From SIG710 sp045604985 (GTDB lineage: Bacteria > Bacillota > Clostridia > Oscillospirales > CAG-272), in the NCBI GenBank assembly GCA_045604985.1, contig JAZUPD010000048.1, positions 1 to 24,096 of the forward strand: 24,096 nt of DNA. Reading direction: 5' to 3'. Positions 5,742 to 13,447 of the stretch are shown in pieces (position 1 is the stretch's first letter; each line of letters opens with the position of its first letter). Under the pieces are notes generated by a model. It made no database searches and was not told the DNA's origin. It saw nothing but the letters and a program-made list of their open reading frames with translations. The translations under genes were made by a program, and so were the position numbers.

Positions 5742-7052
5742 TTAGATTTTCATAAAGCTTGCCATCTGTGAAATCAGATACAGAGGAATATTCAAAACCT
5801 CTTCGCCGTCTGTTTCGTGCTTCATAGAAGTTTTCACGGAATATTTGGGCGTGTATTTTTTTCTGTATTCTGCAAGTGAACGAGCCTTGACGTTTTTCTC
5901 GGATTTTACCTCGATGGGTACGATTTCAGTACCGCTTTGAATAATAAAATCAACCTCTGCGGTGTTTCCGCTTGACCAATAATATGCGGTATCGTCAACC
6001 GATTTCAAGAGTTCGCAAAGAACGTAATTTTCCGTCATTGAACCTTTGAATTCCTTGTAGGTTGGTGTTGCGTCCAAAACCACCTCGTATGGGAGCTTCG
6101 AAAGCTTTCGTAAAATGCCTACATCAGACATATAGAGCTTAAATGAGGTATCATCTGCATAAGAAGAAAGGGGTATAAATGGTTTTTCTATCTTGCAGAC
6201 CTTGTATACAAGTCCTGCGGCAATCAGCCATTCAAGTGCATCTTCAAGGTCTTTTGAACGCCAGCCTTTTTTCACGTGGCTGAAAATGAACTTTGTGTTT
6301 TCTTTTGCAAGCTGTTCGGGGATAGAACGCCATATTGCAGTAAGCTTTGGGAAATCCTTTGTGGGGGCGTGCTTTGCAAAATCAAGCTCATAGCTGTTTA
6401 TGATGGCTTGTTGCACATTTTCGACCTGCTCTATACTGTGCGTGTTGCACCAAACCTGTACGACTTCGGGCATACCGCCTGTAATATAATATTGTCTAAG
6501 GAAGGTTGCAAGTTTTTCACCGATAACTTCGGGGAGATTGTCGCCTTTTTTGAAATTTTCCACAAAATCAGCAAGTGCTTCGGGACCTGCAGCTCGCAGG
6601 AATTCCGAAAAGCTCATTGGATACAGAGTAAGAAAATTCACCTTACCAACGGGGAATGACAACTGCTTTTGCAAAGCAATTCCAAGAAGTGAACCCGCAC
6701 ATACGATATGATATTCGGGCGCGTTTTCGCAAAAGTATTTCATAGCGGTGATAGCTCTGCCGCACTCTTGTATCTCATCGAGGATCAAAAGCGTTTTACC
6801 CGGTTCAATGGTTTTGCCAAAATATAAACCAAGCTCAAACAAAATACGTGAGGTATCGTAGTCCTTTTCAAACACGTTTTTCAAGGCTTCGTTTTCCTCA
6901 AAGTTAAAATAAGCACAAGACTCGTAATATCGGTTTCCGAACTCTTTAAGAAGATAAGTTTTACCGCACTGTCTGACGCCTTTCAGTATCAGCGGTTTTC
7001 TGTTGGATTTTTCTTTCCACTCAACAAGCTTAGTAATAAGTAATCGTTCCAT
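5742..7052 (-). CDS. AAA-family ATPase with DUF4143 and nuclease-like C-terminus
   Basis: A 436-aa protein of the widespread stand-alone AAA_14/DUF4143 ATPase family, whose cellular role is unknown. The Walker A motif G-V-R-Q-C-G-K-T starts at residue 25, and the Walker B motif is L-L-I-L-D-E-I-Q. The C-terminal part carries E-V-D-F-I-I-Q and P-I-E-V-K-S, the spacing of a PD-(D/E)xK nuclease-like fold. The frame is open to 7112, but the ATG at 7052 has GGAGG 11 bases upstream. The ATG at 7110-7112 has no ribosome site and would be nearly leaderless relative to the promoter at 7117-7145. The start at 7052 is therefore preferred. In this position the gene is probably cargo of the element. Confidence 0.85.
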   Translation of the reverse strand: MERLLITKLVEWKEKSNRKPLILKGVRQCGKTYLLKEFGNRYYESCAYFNFEENEALKNVFEKDYDTSRILFELGLYFGKTIEPGKTLLILDEIQECGRAITAMKYFCENAPEYHIVCAGSLLGIALQKQLSFPVGKVNFLTLYPMSFSEFLRAAGPEALADFVENFKKGDNLPEVIGEKLATFLRQYYITGGMPEVVQVWCNTHSIEQVENVQQAIINSYELDFAKHAPTKDFPKLTAIWRSIPEQLAKENTKFIFSHVKKGWRSKDLEDALEWLIAAGLVYKVCKIEKPFIPLSSYADDTSFKLYMSDVGILRKLSKLPYEVVLDATPTYKEFKGSMTENYVLCELLKSVDDTAYYWSSGNTAEVDFIIQSGTEIVPIEVKSEKNVKARSLAEYRKKYTPKYSVKTSMKHETDGEEVLNIPLYLISQMASFMKI

Positions 7053-7116
7053 TTTGATACAATCCTCCGCGTTTTGTCTATCTGTTTTGCGTATATTATC
7101 TGCATTTTCCATATTT

Positions 7117-7145
7117 ATTATACATCAAGTGGGCGGATATGTCAA
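7117..7145 (-). promoter_or_regulatory. Consensus sigma-A promoter of the ATPase gene
   Basis: On the reverse strand, TTGACA (7145-7140) and TATAAT (7122-7117) are separated by exactly 17 bases. Transcription would begin close to 7110, leaving about 57 bases before the preferred start codon. Confidence 0.85.
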
Positions 7146-7215
7146 GCAATTTGCAAAATAAATATGATTTTTGCGTAGGGAACAAGCAAAATCGGCACTT
7201 GAAAATGCTGATTTG

Positions 7216-8862
7216 TCAGCCGATAATTGTTTGCATCTCTTCTTCCGAAAGAACGTCGAAGATAGCGTTATAGTCTTCTCCCCTGCCTACTGTTTTATAT
7301 CGCAAATATATGGGGCGAAGCATAAATGACAGATGTATCTCGAGAATATTGCCCGGATAGACAACGATTTTTTTCGTAATTCTGGCAAAAAGCTCTTCGT
7401 TAATTTCATCATCTGGCATAGACAACAATTTCGTTAGCACCTCATATTTATTTTGGAGTGCGTTTTTTGATATTTCATAATTGTTGCTGTTTTTTAAAAT
7501 TGAAATTTTGTTTTGAAGATCCGAAATTTTGCTTTCCTTATCCTCTTTCACCGAAAGATAAATATCGTCTGAAACAATGCCCGAAATCAGTTTTTCGGTA
7601 AGTACTTTAAGCTCATTTTTTAGGGAAGTGAGCTTTTTTTCGAGAGATTTTATCTTTGCGGAATTATCCTGACTCGGATCAAGATTATCCATTTCCATAG
7701 AAATCTCCTGGCATACTCTTTTGTTATTACAGCCTGTTTTATAGACATCTCCCGACTCGTTAATGTTCTCTTTTTTCTGTCCGCGCTGATGATTTTCAAA
7801 GCATATCCAGGCCTTATAGTTTGAGTTTTTTTGCTTTTTATTATAGCTTATATATCTGCTTCCGCAGCAGCCGCAGAAAATTTTGCCCGATGTCCAATAT
7901 CGGTTTGAATACTTGAGCTTAATGCCGTCGTCAGGCTCGTTTTCTTTAAGCATAGCTTGTACCTTGTTCCATAATTCTCGCTGGATTATGGCACTTTCTG
8001 TGTGATGGTCTGTTATATAGACCATTTGAGCCTCACCGTTGTTGTATTTTTTCTTGTGAGTCAAAGGATCGGGAGTGTAGGTTTTTCCCTGTGCCAGATC
8101 TCCTACGTATTTTTCATTTCTGAGTATTCTCAGAATAACTGTATTTGACCAACCGTTTTTAAAACGCTTCGTTTTTATCCCTTTGGCTTCAAGACGGCGG
8201 GCGATTATATGAGTTCCGTCGCCATCTGCAAACCACCGGAAAATTTCCTTTATGACTTCCGCTTCTTCGGGTACGATTTCAAAATTTTGAATGCCTTGCT
8301 CATTTCTTGTGATGTTGTAGCCGAACATTTCTCGTCTGCCAAAAACTACGCCTCTTTGCATTTGCTGCATTTGTCCCCATTTCACTCGACGTGAGGTTCT
8401 GAGGCTTTCCTTTTCTGCGGCGGTGGCGGCTTCCACAAGTCTTTCTCTGTAATCATCGCTTTCTGTATTTATATCGTCAGAGAGAAACCAAATATAGATT
8501 TTCTTTTTTCGCAGTTCTTCAACGATGTTGAGCAGATCACGGACATTACGTGAAAAACGGGAAACTTCTTTTGTCAAGATGATATCGATTTTCCTTTTGC
8601 TTGCAAGTGAGATCATTCTGTTGAACTCGTCTCGTCTATGGAGGGAAGTTCCGCTTATTCCTTCGTCGGCAAAAATGCCCACATTGTTCCAATTACTTCG
8701 CTTTTCAAAATATCTCGAAAAGAACATTTTTTGTGATGTAAGCGAATTCTTTTGATCGGACTCGTCTGTGGAAACACGGCAATAGGCACACACATTGTGT
8801 TGTTCGTCATCGTCGATCTTAAGAACTTTTTTAATTGGTTCTATTATTTGTGTTTGTGGCAT
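7216..8862 (-). CDS. Large serine recombinase (element integrase)
   Basis: A 548-aa site-specific recombinase expected to catalyse integration and, with a directionality factor, excision. Numbered from the ATG at 8862, the resolvase-type catalytic domain spans about residues 24-165, with the nucleophile Ser31 in Y-C-R-V-S and the S-R-F-S-R-N motif near residue 101. The 'Recombinase' domain runs to about 290. A zinc ribbon follows (Cys330, Cys333, Cys354, Cys378), then a coiled coil from about 400 to 460. An upstream ATG at 8877 exists, but AGGAG lies 7 bases before 8862. The start overlaps the 3' end of the small upstream gene by 32 bases. The gene lies about 320 bases inside the junction with the interrupted cotJC gene, the usual place for an integrase. 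Confidence 0.93.
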   Translation of the reverse strand: MPQTQIIEPIKKVLKIDDDEQHNVCAYCRVSTDESDQKNSLTSQKMFFSRYFEKRSNWNNVGIFADEGISGTSLHRRDEFNRMISLASKRKIDIILTKEVSRFSRNVRDLLNIVEELRKKKIYIWFLSDDINTESDDYRERLVEAATAAEKESLRTSRRVKWGQMQQMQRGVVFGRREMFGYNITRNEQGIQNFEIVPEEAEVIKEIFRWFADGDGTHIIARRLEAKGIKTKRFKNGWSNTVILRILRNEKYVGDLAQGKTYTPDPLTHKKKYNNGEAQMVYITDHHTESAIIQRELWNKVQAMLKENEPDDGIKLKYSNRYWTSGKIFCGCCGSRYISYNKKQKNSNYKAWICFENHQRGQKKENINESGDVYKTGCNNKRVCQEISMEMDNLDPSQDNSAKIKSLEKKLTSLKNELKVLTEKLISGIVSDDIYLSVKEDKESKISDLQNKISILKNSNNYEISKNALQNKYEVLTKLLSMPDDEINEELFARITKKIVVYPGNILEIHLSFMLRPIYLRYKTVGRGEDYNAIFDVLSEEEMQTIIG

Positions 8863-9130
8863 TTTCCTGCTCCTCATTTATAACATCTCTGACAAAATTT
8901 TTATATTCCTCCAAAAATGCGGAGATCTCTTCACGGCTTAAAAAAAGGTCTTGTGGATTTGTTATCAAGCGCATAGTCCCTGTTCCATAAAGTACTTCGG
9001 TAGTATTATATGAAAAGCAAAGAAATAATAGTAATCTTTCATCATTTTCGAAGAGGCGCTTTGACTCCTTGTATTGTTCAGTGGTCATTTTTGCATAAAT
9101 AAAATCCCATAGTAGATCTAAAAGTTTCAT
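8831..9130 (-). CDS. Small protein co-transcribed with the recombinase; possible directionality factor
   Basis: A 99-aa, unrecognised protein. The ATG at 9130 is preceded by AAAGGAGG at ideal spacing; a longer in-frame start at 9181 would sit upstream of the promoter and is rejected. The protein has helices in the first half (M-K-L-L-D-L-L-W-D-F) and a central hydrophobic L-L-L-F-L-C-F-S segment. Near the end are S-R-E-E-I-S-A-F-L-E-E-Y-K and a polar Asn/Thr-rich tail. It is the first gene of the recombinase operon and overlaps that gene. Recombination directionality factors are often small proteins next to the integrase, so this is a reasonable candidate, but no motif proves it. Confidence 0.75.
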   Translation of the reverse strand: MKLLDLLWDFIYAKMTTEQYKESKRLFENDERLLLFLCFSYNTTEVLYGTGTMRLITNPQDLFLSREEISAFLEEYKNFVRDVINEEQENATNTNNRTN

Positions 9131-9152
9131 AGATAAACCTCCTTTTTCTAAT

Positions 9153-9181
9153 ATTATATCATAAACAATGAAATACGTCAA
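9153..9181 (-). promoter_or_regulatory. Sigma-A promoter of the recombinase operon, touching the insertion junction
   Basis: On the reverse strand TTGACG (9181-9176) and TATAAT (9158-9153) are 17 bases apart, 23 bases upstream of the first gene. The outermost base of the -35 box coincides with the first base of the recovered cotJC frame. Confidence 0.85.
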
Positions 9182-9205
9182 TAGGTACGGAGGAGCTAGC
9201 TCATC
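9160..9205. other. Candidate attR: junction of the element with cotJC
   Basis: Codons from 9181 onward read I-G-T-E-E-L-A-H, matching the CotJC family without a gap. The preceding in-frame codons (9172-9180, N-T-S) do not match, and a TGA stands at 9169-9171. The crossover therefore lies at or just right of 9180. Serine recombinases exchange at a 2-base core inside a roughly 40-50 bp site, so the exact core cannot be fixed without the left junction. Confidence 0.7.
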
Positions 9206-9600
9206 TTGAAATAATAGGCACCATAGTGCGTCAGCTTACAAGAAATCTGACTGTCGAGCAGATAAAGGCAGATGGATTTGATGCGTATTTCGTTGACCAT
9301 ACAACGGGAATATATCCCGCATCTGCTGCCGGAGTGCCTAATACTGCGGCATACCTGCAATCAAAGGGGGATCCGCTGACTGACCTTTCTGAAGATATGG
9401 GTGCGGAACAAAAGGCGAGAACCACATACGATAATATCCTGAAACTTGTGGACGACCCCGACGTTATTGACCCCATTAAATTCCTGCGTGAGCGTGAGAT
9501 CGTCCATTTCCAGCGCTTTGGTGAAGCCATGGGAATGGTGCGTGAAAAACTCAATTCAAAGAATTATTATCAGTATAATCCTGCGTTTCCCCTCAAATGA
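9181..9600 (+). pseudogene. cotJC: 3' part of cotJC (spore coat manganese catalase), interrupted by the element
   Basis: 139 residues homologous to CotJC-type manganese catalases, which degrade peroxide and belong to the inner spore coat. Recognisable blocks are G-T-E-E-L-A-H-L-E, Y-F-V-D-H-T-T-G-I-Y-P, Q-S-K-G-D-P, A-E-Q-K-A-R-T-T-Y-D-N, V-D-D-P-D-V and the C-terminal F-L-R-E-R-E-I-V-H-F-Q-R-F-G-E. Several of these carry the Glu and His ligands of the di-manganese site. About the first 60 residues are missing, including the first ligand glutamate and the start codon. The remaining frame is intact, with no stops or shifts, and is followed by a terminator. An in-frame GTG at 9226 has no ribosome site. 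The lack of decay suggests either a recent insertion or selection to keep both halves, as expected if the element can excise. Confidence 0.9.
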
Positions 9601-9622
9601 TGTACGGTTAGGCTGAAAAAAC

Positions 9623-9664
9623 AAAACGGATACTCTTTTGGCTTTTCAAATGAGTATCCGTTTT
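9623..9664 (+). terminator. Terminator of cotJC
   Basis: A perfect 13-bp stem, AAAACGGATACTC (9623-9635) with GAGTATCCGTTTT (9652-9664), with a 16-base loop. It starts 23 bases after the cotJC stop. Confidence 0.85.
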
Positions 9665-9739
9665 ACTTAATGATCTTATCTAGCTGTATAGACTGTTTTT
9701 TTAAATTCGGGCGCATCAGTAATTTTTTTAAACTATTGC

Positions 9740-10044
9740 TCAGATCTGGACGGGGAAAAACGAGAAGCAGTTGTCATCCAAGATAGCCTTGCCTTCGAGT
9801 ATCACGGCATGGATAAAATCATTTGCCTTGATTATCAGAGAGTTGTTCTCCTTATCAACTGTCAGACTTGCATAGTAGGAAGTAACATTCAGCGTACCGT
9901 CCTTACAGAAGGGTCTGCCCCTTCACCTGCCCATTCGATATCAAGAATGGGATGCTTGTTATCTTCAAACTTTCCATGGTTTTCAACTGCGAGAAAACTT
10001 TTTGCTTTTTTGTGCAGGCTTTTAATATGGATTACAAAGGAAAT
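9740..10044 (-). pseudogene. Decayed gene remnant, possibly the C-terminus of a family 2-type glycosidase
   Basis: Two overlapping reverse-strand open segments in different frames look like one broken coding sequence. The first (10044-9892) reads through V-E-N-H-G-K-F-E-D-N-K-H-P-I-L-D-I-E-W. The second (9922-9743) reads G-T-L-N-V-T-S-Y-Y-A-S-L-T-V, then A-N-D-F-I-H-A-V-I-L-E-G and D-D-N-C-F-S-F-F-P, then a stop. The last pattern resembles the C-terminal beta-sandwich of beta-mannosidase-like glycosidases (hydrophobic strand, D-N-x-F-x-x-L-P-G-E). There is no start codon or ribosome site, and a frame change falls around 9892-9922. The family call is tentative; the remnant status is more secure. 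Confidence 0.45.
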
Positions 10045-10079
10045 CTATATTGAATGATCGGTGTTGAGGGGTTAATATA

Positions 10080-11492
10080 TCATATAGTCTCAACCTTGAT
10101 AAGGCTCGTATTGCCGGAGACGCCGTTTGTTATTCCGCCGGTTATTAAGATGTTGTCGCCTTCCGAGAGCGACATTACGCTTTTTGCGATCTTTTTTGCA
10201 GTGTAGAAAAGCACATCGGTGGAGTTGAATTCTTCTGCAATCATGGGTATAACACCCCAGGAAAGGGAAAGCTTGCGCCATGTTATCTCATTTGTGGTAA
10301 GCCCTATAATGTCAACGGGCGAGCGGAATCTTGAAACCATTCTTGCGGTTATTCCCGTTATCGAGCAGACCACGATTGCCTTTGCGCCAAGATCAATCGA
10401 CATTCCGCATGTGGCATGGGAAAGGGCGTCAACGGTGTTCTTTATCTTGAACTCGTTGTTTTTGAAGCGTTTTTCATAATGAATGGATTTTTCGGTTCTT
10501 TCCGCAATTTTAGACATGGTTTCGACCGTCAGAACCGGATATTTGCCTGCTGCCGTTTCGCCGGAAAGCATAATTGCGCTCGTTCCGTCATAAACAGCAT
10601 TTGCAACGTCGCTTATCTCCGCTCTTGTGGGGCGTGGATTATTTATCATGCTTTCGAGCATTTCTGTTGCGGTTATAACTCTTTTTCCCAACAAACGGCA
10701 GGTTGTTATCAGGTGCTTCTGAATTGCAGGAAGCTCCTCAAAGGGAATTTCAACTCCCATATCGCCTCTGCCAATCATAATTCCGTCGCATTCGCAACAG
10801 ATCTCCTCAATATTATCAATGCCCGCTTGATTTTCTATCTTGGCAATGATATCAGCCTGTGTGCCTCCGATTTCTTTTATATAATTTTTCACATCTATAA
10901 GATCCTGTGCACAGGAAACGAAGGAGCAGGCGATAAAATCAACTCCGTTTTTAATACCAAATGCGATATCCGACTTATCCTGCTCACTGAGGTATATCTG
11001 ATTAAGCACCTTGTTGGGAAGGCTCATGCTCTTTCTGTTTGAAAGCTCACCGCCGATAAGAACACGACATTTTGCTTCATTTTTTGAAAGCTCCAAGACC
11101 TCAAAATGGACGAGACCGTTATTCAGCAATATTCTGTCACCTATCTCAAGGTCGCCGATCATACCCTTATAGCTGACCGAAACCTTTTCCCCATTTCCGA
11201 TCATATCCTCAGTGGTAAAGGTGAAGATGTCGCCGTCATTAAGCATGATTTTGCCATTTTCAAAAGTGCCGATGCGGTATTCGGGCCCCTTTGTGTCAAG
11301 GAGAATGGCAATGGGAAGTCCCAGCTTTTCTCTGACCTTTTTAATTATATCTATCTTTTTTTGATGGTCCTCCTGCTCTCCGTGTGAGAAATTGAGTCGG
11401 GCAACATTCATGCCCGCAAGACACATCTTTTCAATGGTCTTTTCGTTCTCGCAAGCAGGTCCGATGGTGCATACTATCTTAGTTTTTCTCAT
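10080..11492 (-). CDS. pyk: Pyruvate kinase
   Basis: A 470-aa cytosolic enzyme that converts phosphoenolpyruvate and ADP to pyruvate and ATP in the last step of glycolysis. It starts with the family signature M-R-K-T-K-I-V-C-T-I-G-P-A and includes N-F-S-H-G, L-D-T-K-G-P-E and the signature block I-A-K-I-E-N-Q-A-G with G-R-G-D-M-G-V-E-I-P. Further on are T-A-T-E-M-L-E-S-M and N-P-R-P-T-R-A-E. The length fits the short form without the extra C-terminal PEP-utiliser domain found in many Bacillus enzymes. GGAGG stands 10 bases before the ATG, with a good promoter at 11537-11564. No hairpin terminator is seen after the stop; the decayed remnant lies there. Confidence 0.96.
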   Translation of the reverse strand: MRKTKIVCTIGPACENEKTIEKMCLAGMNVARLNFSHGEQEDHQKKIDIIKKVREKLGLPIAILLDTKGPEYRIGTFENGKIMLNDGDIFTFTTEDMIGNGEKVSVSYKGMIGDLEIGDRILLNNGLVHFEVLELSKNEAKCRVLIGGELSNRKSMSLPNKVLNQIYLSEQDKSDIAFGIKNGVDFIACSFVSCAQDLIDVKNYIKEIGGTQADIIAKIENQAGIDNIEEICCECDGIMIGRGDMGVEIPFEELPAIQKHLITTCRLLGKRVITATEMLESMINNPRPTRAEISDVANAVYDGTSAIMLSGETAAGKYPVLTVETMSKIAERTEKSIHYEKRFKNNEFKIKNTVDALSHATCGMSIDLGAKAIVVCSITGITARMVSRFRSPVDIIGLTTNEITWRKLSLSWGVIPMIAEEFNSTDVLFYTAKKIAKSVMSLSEGDNILITGGITNGVSGNTSLIKVETI

Positions 11493-11536
11493 GTAAAACT
11501 GACCTCCGATGTAAAAAACAAATTGGAACTTATATT

Positions 11537-11564
11537 ATTATACTCATAATGGTTTCAATGTCAA
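11537..11564 (-). promoter_or_regulatory. Promoter of pyk
   Basis: On the reverse strand TTGACA (11564-11559) and TATAAT (11542-11537) are separated by 16 bases, 45 bases upstream of the pyk start codon. Confidence 0.8.
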
Positions 11565-11605
11565 TGGTGAAATTATTTTTTACAATTTGTACAAAAATCA
11601 TTTTA

Positions 11606-11633
11606 TTGCAATAGCGGTACTTTTTGATATAAT
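11606..11633 (+). promoter_or_regulatory. Forward promoter-like sequence with no clear gene
   Basis: TTGCAA (11606-11611) and TATAAT (11628-11633) are separated by 16 bases. A transcript from here would run about 280 bases to the hairpin at 11874-11918. The only open frame on the way is 47 codons from the ATG at 11632-11634, which lies inside the -10 box and has no ribosome site. Confidence 0.4.
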
Positions 11634-11873
11634 GTTGACAACAGACCTTTTCGCAGCGTTTTTTTATGTTCTTCATCGGATAATATATTTTGACGGTAAT
11701 ATTATTCCTCATTCGTTCATTCTTTATTCTATTTTCGGATTTACAAGGTCGAGTTTTGTCGGGATTTTTACATAAAATGCCCAAACAGTATTTATTTCCA
11801 ACATATCTTGCAACAAAGCTAATTGCCGTCAATATTGTATATAAAGGAAAGCGCAGGTGGAAATATTCTTAAT

Positions 11874-11918
11874 AAAACTAAGCAGATTTGCGAAAAATGC
11901 AAAGCTGCTTAGTTTTTT
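11874..11918. terminator. Bidirectional terminator after uxaC
   Basis: AAAACTAAGCAG (11874-11885) pairs with CTGCTTAGTTTT (11905-11916), and inner TTTGC/GCAAA pairs extend the stem. T-runs exist on both strands. It lies 15 bases past the uxaC stop on the reverse strand. Confidence 0.85.
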
Positions 11919-11933
11919 GATCTATTTTGATTT

Positions 11934-13355
11934 TTAATTCAGTTCAAATCCAAAAAAATTCTTTGCGTTGTTATAGCAGATATCGCAGATGAGCTGAGCA
12001 AGCTCGTCATATTCGGCGGGGTAAAGGCCATCTTCCACCCAAGTTCCTACTATATCGCATAGAATGCGGCGGAAATATTCATGTCTCGGATAGGATGTGA
12101 AGCTTCTGGAGTCGGTAAGCATACCGAGAAAGCGACCGAATGCGCTGAGATTTGCAAGAGAGCGCATCTGGTTTCTCATGCCGTCGATATTGTCGTTGAA
12201 CCACCATGCACTGCCCTGCATAACGGTTGGCATATTGTCGCCTGAACTCTGAAAAGAGCCGATGAGTGCGCCGATAGCCTCGTTATCTGCGGGATTGATG
12301 GAATAGAGAACGGTTCTGGGAAGCGCATCGTTTTCTGTGAGATAGTCAAGCAGATAACCAAGGTCTCTTGTACAATTCCTGCCATTGATGTTGTCGTATC
12401 CGCTGTCTCTGCCGAGGGTTTTGAACATTTTTGTGTTGGGATTTCTTGCAACGCCGAAATGAAGCTGCATTACCCATCCTCTTTCCTTATACTGCTTTCC
12501 GAAGAAATAGAGCATTTCGCTTTTAAAGAGGGTAAGCTCGTCCTCGGTGATGTCCTTTCCGTCGGATGCCAGAGCCTTTTTGAAGATGAGGTCTGCATGG
12601 TATTCGTCGGGCTTTTCAAAGCTTATATAATCGTCGATACCGTGGTCTGCTGTTTTGCATCCGAGAGAGGCAAAGCGATCAAGTGAAGCCTTATATGCTT
12701 CCATGAGGCTATGGAGGTCTGAAATCTCAACTCCGTTTGCCTTGCCGAGTTTTTCGATATAAGCCGTGATGCCCGCACGCTCGATATTGAGTCCCGTGTC
12801 GGGGCGAAATGCGGGAAGTACCTGTGTGCCGAAGCTCTCGTCATCTGCTATCTGCTTGTGATATTCAAGAGAATCTGCGGGATCGTCGGTTGTACAGAGA
12901 AGTACGCAGTTGCTTTTTTCTATGAGGCTTCTTGCACTCATATCGGGGCTTTTCAGCCTTTCTGCAGTGATATTCCAGATCTCCTGACAGTTCTTTTCAT
13001 TTATTGTAAGCTCACAGTCAAAATAGCGGCGAAGCTCAAGATGGCTCCAGTGATATACGGGGTTTCCGATAAGATTGGGCATTACCTTACAGTATTCACG
13101 GAATTTTTCATATGCAGAAGCATCGCCGGTTATATACTTTTCATCCACACCGCATGAGCGCATCGCTCTCCATTTGTAGTGATCGGCTTCAAGCCAAAGT
13201 TCGGTAATGTTGGAATAGCTGCGGTCGTTTGCTATCTCATTTATGGGAAGATGGCAATGGTAATCTATGATGGGCATTTTTGAAGCATAGTTTTCATAAA
13301 GGATCTCTGCACACTCGTTTGAGAGCAAAAATTTTTCATCCATAAAGCTTTTCAT
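11934..13355 (-). CDS. uxaC: Glucuronate isomerase
   Basis: A 473-aa enzyme that interconverts D-glucuronate and D-fructuronate (and galacturonate and tagaturonate) at the entry to hexuronate breakdown. The N-terminal P-I-I-D-Y-H-C-H-L-P carries the metal-binding HxH of this amidohydrolase-like family. Other family blocks are W-L-E-A-D-H-Y-K-W-R-A-M-R, L-C-T-T-D-D-P, V-L-P-A-F-R-P-D, M-Q-L-H-F-G-V-A-R-N and G-M-L-T-D-S-R-S-F-T-S-Y-P-R-H-E-Y-F-R-R. The length is normal for the family. AGGAG precedes the ATG at 13355. No other hexuronate genes are adjacent, so the pathway must be encoded elsewhere. Confidence 0.95.
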   Translation of the reverse strand: MKSFMDEKFLLSNECAEILYENYASKMPIIDYHCHLPINEIANDRSYSNITELWLEADHYKWRAMRSCGVDEKYITGDASAYEKFREYCKVMPNLIGNPVYHWSHLELRRYFDCELTINEKNCQEIWNITAERLKSPDMSARSLIEKSNCVLLCTTDDPADSLEYHKQIADDESFGTQVLPAFRPDTGLNIERAGITAYIEKLGKANGVEISDLHSLMEAYKASLDRFASLGCKTADHGIDDYISFEKPDEYHADLIFKKALASDGKDITEDELTLFKSEMLYFFGKQYKERGWVMQLHFGVARNPNTKMFKTLGRDSGYDNINGRNCTRDLGYLLDYLTENDALPRTVLYSINPADNEAIGALIGSFQSSGDNMPTVMQGSAWWFNDNIDGMRNQMRSLANLSAFGRFLGMLTDSRSFTSYPRHEYFRRILCDIVGTWVEDGLYPAEYDELAQLICDICYNNAKNFFGFELN

Positions 13356-13390
13356 AAAAGATCACACTCCTGATTATAAGCATTACACTA

Positions 13391-13419
13391 ACTTTATCAC
13401 AAAATCCTATTTTTTTCAA
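13391..13419 (-). promoter_or_regulatory. Promoter of uxaC
   Basis: On the reverse strand TTGAAA (13419-13414) and TAAAGT (13396-13391) are 17 bases apart, 36 bases upstream of the uxaC start codon. Confidence 0.7.
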
Positions 13420-13447
13420 GGAAAAAGCAAATTTTCACGAACAAATA

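Larger units (their letters stand above)
1..9180. mobile_element. Right-hand part of an integrated mobilizable element (serine recombinase type)
   Basis: The segment joins a MobV-type relaxase with a candidate oriT at the left to a large serine recombinase at the right, with small accessory genes between. The right end is set by the point where a cotJC reading frame begins without its first part, at about 9181. The left end is outside the window. No conjugation (type IV secretion) or replication gene is visible, so the visible part looks mobilizable rather than self-transmissible; missing functions could lie further left. Genes occur on both strands, each with its own terminator, which is typical of assembled accessory regions. 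Confidence 0.8.
11493..11933. other. Gene-free region between uxaC and pyk
   Basis: It contains the pyk promoter, a forward promoter-like sequence at 11606-11633 and the hairpin at 11874-11918. Short open frames here lack ribosome sites and are full of rare-looking, low-complexity residues, so no gene is called. Confidence 0.5.

Noticed and set aside
7053..7112. Longer N-terminus of the ATPase
   Set aside because: The first ATG has no ribosome site and sits at the expected transcription start of a consensus promoter; the ATG at 7052 has GGAGG upstream.
9809..10057. Forward open frames in the gene fossil region
   Set aside because: They have no ribosome site, and the opposite strand has the more protein-like pattern.
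11530..11872. Short open frames between uxaC and pyk on both strands
   Set aside because: They overlap the pyk promoter and AT-rich spacer, lack ribosome sites and have atypical composition.
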